NCBI GenBank assembly: GCA_903813345.2 | Contig: CAIIXF020000005.1 | Coordinates: 37,515,375 to 37,579,374 of the forward strand | Length of the DNA: 64,000 nucleotides | Direction of reading: 5' to 3' | DNA from: Owenia fusiformis | Lineage: Eukaryota; Annelida; Polychaeta; Sabellida; Oweniidae | Part shown: one piece after another, positions 57,371-64,000 of the stretch | Layout of the letters: each line of letters starts with the position of its first letter | Numbering within the stretch: the first letter of the stretch is position 1 | Position numbers and translations under genes: made by a program | Notes under the pieces: model-generated | Database searches by the model: none | Seen by the model: the letters and a program-made list of their open reading frames with translations, nothing else | What the model was told of the DNA's origin: nothing

Positions 57371-59371
57371 AATAGTAGCTCGGCCAGAACTGATCACAAT
57401 TCAATTGTATAGTTTATAGTTTCTAAATAGCTGAATAACGCTGATATAATAGATGTCACCCTTGTTTGTCTTTGATTTTCTTGGGCCAGACCTCCATTCA
57501 CTTTGATGCTAGAAAGGGTATCGGTGTTTTGTTTTACATGAAATTCTGATACTTTTGTTTTGCCAATATCCAGTACTGTACCAGTATATTAATTCTAGAA
57601 GCAATTATATTTTGTTCATCACTAGGTGTCATGAATGATGATTGCCAGACATGTACGTCGTAGGGTAGGTACTCTCGATAGACACGCCCAAAAAGTTACA
57701 TACCGAAAGTCAGTTCAGTTGAAAATCGTATCTCATGAAACTGATTGGGGAACATGCGGCACCACCCAAGGATACATGAATGATCATTGCCCAGACAGTG
57801 TATGTGTAGGATATCCTAACGTACACGCCTCGAAAGCTGGATATGTATGGGGAAGATAAGTACTCTCCTAATCATCTAGACCTAGTGTTAAGTAAATAAA
57901 AAAAAGCTTGTACGGTTTATTTCATTATAATAAAAATCCAAATTTTGGCTACTCTTAAATCGTGACACTGTTGTAAAATTGGTCACGAAAATAGGCGATG
58001 TGATGCAAGGAATGTTGACACTGCCCCAGTCACGCTTAACCCTTTCGGTCCATCCATCATCGGGAGCTACGTATGCCAATGGTGAAAGAATGACTTGATG
58101 TAACCATTATTTATAAAACCTCTGTATTTTTCGCTCTATTTTTGGTTACATTTGTTCAAATAAATCTAATTTGTTACCAATTGATGATCATTACCAAAAC
58201 TTATTGGAATAATTAGATGGCTATGCACATTTAATTTTACAGAGTTGATGTTTAGTTCCAGCATGTAGGCCAATGACATTTAACAATATATTTTAGGTTT
58301 TAGAGGTTCAAGTTGAAACAAGATAATGTTTAAAGTCGCCATTTTTCAGAATCTCTCGTTTGCACCCATACCTCGTTTCATGCCTATATTTTTTCCCAGC
58401 AATCATCCATTAGCTTAATTTAGCACTATTGCCTTAGTGGGATCAGGTGATTCGTTTACTATATTGATAACCGAAAAATCAACACCGAATCGTGCGGTTT
58501 CTTTGGTTTTGATAGTTTTCCAACAAACGGAAATAAAAAATGTATACATTGAATTTATTTGATGAGAAGATAAAAGGCCGTGTGTTGAGTTGATACTTTC
58601 TACTATTAATATAAAAACAGTAAGTATATATGATTCAGAAGTGAGTTTCTATTCATGTCAATACAAAATAAAACACTGTTTTTAGATATTAATACTAGAA
58701 AGGGTAAAACTTGACAATAAACAATAAACAATATACCCTTGGTGTATACTTCATCTCCCGATGAATGACTCACTGACAATGTGATTTCATAATAGCTCAA
58801 ACAGCTGCATGGAGAGGTCCTTCGAAAAATTGAACCCCCTCCAGATCGGGGTTCAGATAAAAGCTTTTTGCGAGCCTGTAGTACCATAAAACCAGGGTGC
58901 GTGTAAGGTAACATTCATATCCATTTTTCATCAAAGACAAATGTTACGTAAATATTGACATCAAACAAATGTTGTGATGAAGCTGGCCTCAAATGGTTTA
59001 ACGAAGAAGATTGGTATTGAAAACATTATAGTATCCAAAATATAGCATTATAGCTTTGCAAATAATATGTAAGTATCAAATAACCGAAACAATACTTAAT
59101 TTCCTACAATTCCGCATATTAATTAGATTTTGTAATGCAAATACTTTACTTTTTTCAAGTCATCACGTTTAACGAAAGTCAATTATGAACTCAGCATCGG
59201 GATACTCACTAAAGGAATTGTCAATAGTTTTACTATAAAACTGATCTCCTCCCACTTCAGATTGCACTTTCGGATCCAGGAACACGGGTGGCCTCATCCT
59301 GTTATTGTAAAGTTTCGATTACCCCGAGTGCCAGAGCCTAATCTGAGCTTAGTATATTACATATTGATGAA
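57371..59371. other. gene-free stretch
   Basis: A weak duplication is visible (CATGAATGAT.ATTGCC at about 57630 and 57776). The missing 5' exon(s) of the LamG gene may lie in this interval or up to 60100, but none can be chosen. Confidence 0.4.
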
Positions 59372-59590
59372 GATCAATCAAAGTATAGGAAGTTTATAAA
59401 ATACGGTCAGAAACAGACTTTGGATGTCAGGCCCGAGAACGAGATATAGTAGGTGAAGCTCTCTTTTAGGGAGCAAAATCAAAGCATGGGAAGTTTAGAC
59501 CTTAAAATACATACAGAAACACACCCTGATTGTCAGGGCGTACTATAGGATGATGTAGAGTAGACGAACCTCTCTTTTAAAGTAACAGCA
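59372..59590. repeat. degenerate ~107-bp tandem repeat, two copies
   Basis: ATCAAAGTATAGGAAGTTTA and ATCAAAGCATGGGAAGTTTA start two units. Each continues with CAGAAAC, TGTCAGG and CTCTCTTTTA in the same order. A partial third unit follows. Confidence 0.6.
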
Positions 59591-60100
59591 TAGAACTATT
59601 GGAAAGGGCATCAGAAATATAACATAAACAGATGAATACAAGGGCTTGCTTATAATACTTGAGTTCTAGCCATTTTGACCAGGAGGATAACCGGCATGAT
59701 GAATGATCATGTATTCATAAATATCGAAGAACAATAACTTTTGGAGTCGATGATTGGTTTTTGAGGGATAAATGGATAAAATCAGTTATCAAGGATTATA
59801 TTACATAGCCTTTTTTATAATAAGAGAAATTGGTAAGCATTTTTGATCACCAAATAAAGTAATTATGAAAATGACAAATGCTCGGGCAAATGCAAAACAT
59901 TGAAATACACGAACCCTAATTCGTTATGTATACAATGTTTTTTACTTATACAACTTGTTCATGTGTGTCAATTTTTTCTTTGTGGGTTAAAACCATCAAT
60001 AATACCTAGAAAATTCACGAAGTAGAATAAGTAGCTTCCTTTTCGTCTAGAATGCGTTTTTAATCTTTAAATTTTTGTAATTTGTTACTTATTGTTCAAG

Positions 60101-62100
60101 GTTGTTCGTTGGTGGCATTTTGGCCGATGAACCATGAACACATCGAAGAGGATATCAGTGGACATGGCAACCATTTGAATATAAGCAATGTTGACTTGGA
60201 ATGTGGTCCAATGAAGCGTCAAGCTGGTGCACTGAGTTTCCATGGAAATGTAGATTCATACGCCAGGTTGGCGCCTTCTTCTAGTCTCGACGTCCAGCGC
60301 TCCATGACCTGGATGGCTTATGTCTACGGGGGTATGCCGCCTAATAACCAAGGCCCTTTGTTGAACTTTGAGTATCCCTGCACGGGCACCGGGTGCAAAA
60401 CATGGGGCACACATATATGGAGAATGGGTAACATCCTCTTTTTCAAAGTTGTCATGCGTAATGGGACCTTTACTAACGCCGTTAGTGTATCTGTGCTAGC
60501 ACCAAATGAATGGCGGTTTGTGGCGGTGACATATAACTACACGTCGGGCGATGCTTCCATTTGGAATGACGGAAATAAAGCTCAAACGAGAAATGTAGGC
60601 TCGACCGAACAAGCTACGCAATATGAAGCGGGAATGGGAATTAAACTGACCGAGGACTCCAGAGCGTTCAGTGGAAGGCTTGCTTGCGTCCAGATACACG
60701 ACGAGGCTCTGGATATGAGTACATTCAATAGGACACAACTTGAAAATGACTGTTTTGGAAGTAATTTTATTTTGTTATATTTGGCTTAAGAATATTTTCT
60801 CATGCATAATCAAATTTTCTCGGCATTATTCCATGACTTATACATGTAGTATTATAGATGTGTATTTCTGTTTCCAGTCAGTGACTGTTCTTCTGACCCA
60901 TGTGTATTTGGCACATGCCACGACGAGTGCTTTGGCTACATGTGCGCCTGTCATCCAGGATACACAGGAGTCCATTGCGAAGAAGGTATGTCTCATGTCA
61001 TACGCACACGTGTCGTAACCTTCCTATTGCATCGGTACATCATCCCAGCATTAGTTTCAACGATGCATTTCTTGTATATTCAGAAATGTCGAGAATTAGT
61101 ATCTAAATGTGATATGTCAATGGCATTTGTTGTTCCAGATATCGACGAATGCGAAAGCACTCAATGCTACAACAACGGTACATGTGTAGATCTCATTGCT
61201 AACTTCACTTGCGACTGTGTAGGATACTTTGGTGGGAGGTTTTGTGAAAATGAGACAGATCCTACAACAATGGCCGACACAACGACTGAGGATATAACAA
61301 CGACCGAACTTGACTTGACTACAACGAATGCAGATAGCAATACTGAAGTGAGCGTCTTCTATTCAGTGGAAACAACTCCTTTTTATATATCAACAGAAAT
61401 GGACTCATCTATTACAAGTCTTTTCTCAACAATAACGACATCGCAGGCACCATCAACTGGAACAACAGCAGCAACGACAGCTACACAGCTTCCTACAACG
61501 GATCCCCTTCTGGCAGTGCCTTCATCAACAGCGCCTGTACCTACGCCATTATCACCCATGGACGCTACTACTGATAGTTATGACGTCGTGACAGTTACTA
61601 CAAATGTTAATACACAGGATACTAAACAAATGACTGTAGTTACTTTCAAGACTGTTCCTGATGAGAACAAATATGTTAGAGCGAAGCGAATAAACTATGC
61701 TGTTACAGAAGCAGTTGGTTCAGAAACCATTGGAACGGTAATGATAGTGTTTGTTATTGCATTCATAGCTTTTATCGTGTTCCTCGATTCTGGAATATTG
61801 TTCAGAGATACAAAGAAATGCTTCAGAAATATATTTTCTACCAGACGGCCAAAAAGACAAAGAGCAATGTATGATTTCTTCACATCAATGCATCCTCATC
61901 TTTCCGATCCAACATCCAACAATATCAACAATACTGACGATATTCCTATTACAGCCGAACCAACTGAATATGCAAATAACAAAATGGATATACGTATAAA
62001 CGATGATGACGGGGATGAGCCAGATGACGTTGGTGAATCAGACAAAATCAACGAGGCTGAAATAATAACTTTACCAAATGAACTAACAATTAAAAGTTAA
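60101..62100 (+). CDS. LamG-like/EGF/mucin single-pass membrane protein (5' end missing)
   Basis: Receptor-like cell-surface protein. Exons 60101-60760, 60878-60985 and 61139-62100 join in phase (1,730 nt, about 576 residues). The first exon opens at a splice acceptor (TTCAAG|GTTG, phase 1), so a signal-peptide exon lies upstream. Domains in order: a concanavalin-like LamG_3 fold (about 1-220; VAFWPMN, ALSFHGN, WRFVAVTYNY, ACVQIHDEAL); an EGF repeat (DCSSDPC to GVHC); a calcium-binding EGF beginning DIDECESTQCYNNGTC; a Thr/Ser-rich, presumably O-glycosylated stalk of about 150 residues; one TM helix (VMIVFVIAFIAFIVFLD); a basic stop-transfer and an acidic cytoplasmic tail. The intron between exons 2 and 3 is 153 bp with no in-frame stop. 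It converges with the gene at 62835. The ligand is unknown. Confidence 0.85.
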
Positions 62101-62834
62101 CGATTCAGATTATACATCCTTTTTAGGTTTAAATATTTATTTCACAATAACATACATCAAAGACTAGAGATCGATTGGTCGAAAAATTGTTTTTTCAATG
62201 TGTCATTGATCAACGAAATGTCTTTGAACTTAATAGGTTTATAATGATCAATATACGTGAGAACGTACTCTTTACATTTAATGTTGATGTGTTCTCAACA
62301 AACAATTCTTCATGATAGCCTGAAAGCTTCTTTTTTGTCTTATGTCAGACTGTTCTGATTATGTAAACGATTAATTAGGTAGGCCACGGAAGATAAGTTG
62401 GCTATTCGAGGGTGTTATTAATAAATTCTTCTTCATTCTCATCCATTATTATCAATACTGAACATACTTCATAATACTTAAAACCTCCTTTTTTCATTCA
62501 CAGTTTTATTTTCGGTCAATTAGCTCACCTTATTTCAGTACCGCGGCAAAGATGTCCAAGTCGGTATGAACCGGTCTTCGAAGAGTCATAGGGACCTTAG
62601 AAGAGTCTTGGTGACCTTGGAAGAGTCATAGTGATCTTAGAGGAGTCATAGTGACGTAAGAGCGAGAGGAAATCTGACATAAAGATCCATTCAATAAAAA
62701 GTTATAATAAAATACGCTGGCTTTTTGAATATGCATAAATGATCTAATACGTGAGATATATGTTAAACTGTAAAATATTTCCTTATTTAATGAGTTTACA
62801 TTTGTTTTTCAAAAAACTCTCTATTCCTACAGTT
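62101..62834. other. convergent intergenic region
   Basis: Holds the 3' UTR of the LamG gene (AATAAA at 62420-62425) and, from the other side, of the membrane-protein gene. It contains the 20-bp tandem repeat. Confidence 0.5.
62581..62660. repeat. 20-bp minisatellite, four copies
   Basis: Four consecutive units of AAGAGTCATAGTGACCTTAG with 1-4 changes each, in exact 20-bp register. Unit 2 contains TGACCTTGG. Confidence 0.85.
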
Positions 62835-64000
62835 TCAACAATGTCCCATATCTTCAGTGACTCCACCCAATGAGATAGAATGCATTCCTGCGTCACCTCG
62901 TTGAATGTCTTCGTCTCCTTGGCTGAACAATTCTATTTCAAAATCGAGCATATCAGGATCCCGATTGGGTGAAAGATCAAAACCTCCCAGAGATGCTTCT
63001 ATCTCTGTTTGACCTCCCATTGGTTCGTGCATCCTGTAAAGTGTTGATTGAGAGTTGAATGAAGGATAGTCTCTGATTGAGGGTGTTTCTTGAATACTTG
63101 ACCCATCGATTGATCGCTCAACTTCGGCCTGTCTGCATGCTCGTATGCGGCCAATGATTCCCAGTATGAATGCAGTGAGGAATATGAGCAGTAGGAAAAT
63201 TGTAGGGATCCAGTGAATGAAAACAGTCTCGATGATATGAATAAATCCAAGAGTTGGATGTACTTCATAACCCAATTCAACAAATACACCAACTGGAATA
63301 TAAAGAGCTGATAAAATGAATAGAAAGAGTAAGCACAAAAGATGTGTGACATTGACATGAAGTCTTCTAAAAGGCATTGCAATAGCATGGACAATCAAGA
63401 AGGCCAAACAAAATACCATTATGGTTATTGATCTCGCTACCAAGTCATTGATCAAGGTAAAAAACAAAACCAATAAAAGTTTTTGCAATATGAGTACGCC
63501 GTTCCAATTAAACTGAATTGCGCAAATATTTAAATTAGACTTGAAAGGTGCGTATATTGCAAATAACACAGTTTTTCTAGTTTGTAAATTATCTAATTTC
63601 CTCATTCTTGACTTTCTTGCCATGATTTGTCCATTTGCTTTGTCCTCCATAAGCTTTTCATTCTTTGGATTGCGCTTTCTGTAAAACCAGCCAATAGGAA
63701 CAATCGGAGGAAAAAAGCATCCCAGAAAAAAGTGCCACGAGGAAATTTTCTTTTCTCTCAACATTCCGGGTGCAAAGAGATATACAAGAAAAGCAGGGGA
63801 TACGCATAATATCCCATACACCATTAGTGTCACTTGCCAAGTTTCATAACATGGCATCGTACCATCTATGAACAATACATATTGACTTCCAACGTGCACA
63901 CAATTCAAAGACCTGAATATAATCAATGCAATTGGCTGAAATGTGAACTTTGTTAACATAAAAAGAGCGATCACCAAGTTTGAACCAAATAATCTTCTTG
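62835..64000 (-). CDS. multi-pass membrane protein, C-terminal part (runs off right edge)
   Basis: One uninterrupted frame open to the right edge (388 codons), ending at the stop at 62835. About seven hydrophobic helices are visible: FMLTKFTFQPIALIIFRSL; VTLMVYGILCVSPAFLVYLF; FFLGCFFPPIVPIGWFYRKR; LILQKLLLVLFFTLIND; ITIMVFCLAFLIVHAIAMPF; LLCLLFLFILSALYIPVGVF; and WIPTIFLLLIFLTAFILGII. A basic loop (KSRMRKLDNLQTRK) separates helices 3 and 4, and a Ser/acidic cytoplasmic tail of about 100 residues follows. The short segment FIDGTMPCYETWQ between helices 1 and 2 looks extracellular. I do not recognise a named family. The layout is like the C-terminal membrane part of large modular extracellular proteins of marine invertebrates, but that is a recollection of style only. 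Confidence 0.8.
   Translation of the reverse strand, partial: RRLFGSNLVIALFMLTKFTFQPIALIIFRSLNCVHVGSQYVLFIDGTMPCYETWQVTLMVYGILCVSPAFLVYLFAPGMLREKKISSWHFFLGCFFPPIVPIGWFYRKRNPKNEKLMEDKANGQIMARKSRMRKLDNLQTRKTVLFAIYAPFKSNLNICAIQFNWNGVLILQKLLLVLFFTLINDLVARSITIMVFCLAFLIVHAIAMPFRRLHVNVTHLLCLLFLFILSALYIPVGVFVELGYEVHPTLGFIHIIETVFIHWIPTIFLLLIFLTAFILGIIGRIRACRQAEVERSIDGSSIQETPSIRDYPSFNSQSTLYRMHEPMGGQTEIEASLGGFDLSPNRDPDMLDFEIELFSQGDEDIQRGDAGMHSISLGGVTEDMGHC

Noticed and set aside
57635-57859. 74-codon open frame upstream of the LamG gene, a possible first exon
   Set aside because: No signal peptide, no phase-1 donor, and it overlaps a weak local duplication.
1-64000. Bacterial operons or prophage content
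   Set aside because: Genes are split by GT..AG introns with consistent phases and encode metazoan-type domains; no bacterial gene clusters are seen.

Overview
The window is nuclear DNA from an animal, most likely a marine invertebrate. It is AT-rich and gene-sparse. Genes are split by GT..AG introns, and the encoded proteins are typical of metazoans: an adhesion GPCR with cadherin and EGF domains, an SLC16 transporter, an MPPED-type metallophosphoesterase and a LamG/EGF/mucin membrane protein. Much of the rest is small DNA transposons, foldback repeats, a tRNA-derived SINE and LINE remnants. The phylum cannot be fixed from the sequence alone.

Layout. 1-512: tail of a PARP14-like KH-repeat ORF entering from the left (+). 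1370-4800: three non-autonomous inverted-repeat elements. 5940-9381 (-): complete six-exon MPPED-like gene. 9600-18350: repeat archipelago with nested MITEs, a 1.3-kb foldback, a SINE split by two TA-flanked elements, a 391-bp foldback with identical arms, a 71-bp hairpin with 8-bp target duplication, a 2.8-kb foldback and two LINE 3' ends. 18.57-19.02 kb: promoter-like stretch. 20537-21373: foldback. 22072-26849 (+): three-exon SLC16/MCT-like gene with two decayed duplicates of its first coding exon in intron 1. 28365-29312: transposon just past the stop of the next gene. 29362-39167 (-): a complete adhesion GPCR. Sixteen exons join in frame to 4,932 nt, or 1,643 codons plus stop: signal peptide, two cadherin repeats, one FN3-like domain, 14 EGF repeats, HRM, GAIN/GPS and 7TM. 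40485-42725: hAT-like non-autonomous element. 42.7-60 kb: mostly gene-free, with small hairpin MITEs, a 5'-truncated LINE with an intact RT ORF, and a foldback carrying a mariner-type transposase C-terminus in both arms. 60101-62100 (+): LamG + EGF + EGF-Ca + Thr-rich stalk + TM receptor-like gene lacking its first exon(s). 62835-64000 (-): multi-pass membrane C-terminus, convergent with the previous gene and running off the right edge.

The protein-coding genes are unrelated neighbours, not an operon or pathway. Two themes stand out: an adhesion receptor with an unusual ectodomain, and a high density of palindromic elements of several unrelated families, many with recognisable target duplications and nesting. 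Exon joins were deduced by hand from splice consensus, phase and domain continuity; no database search was run.
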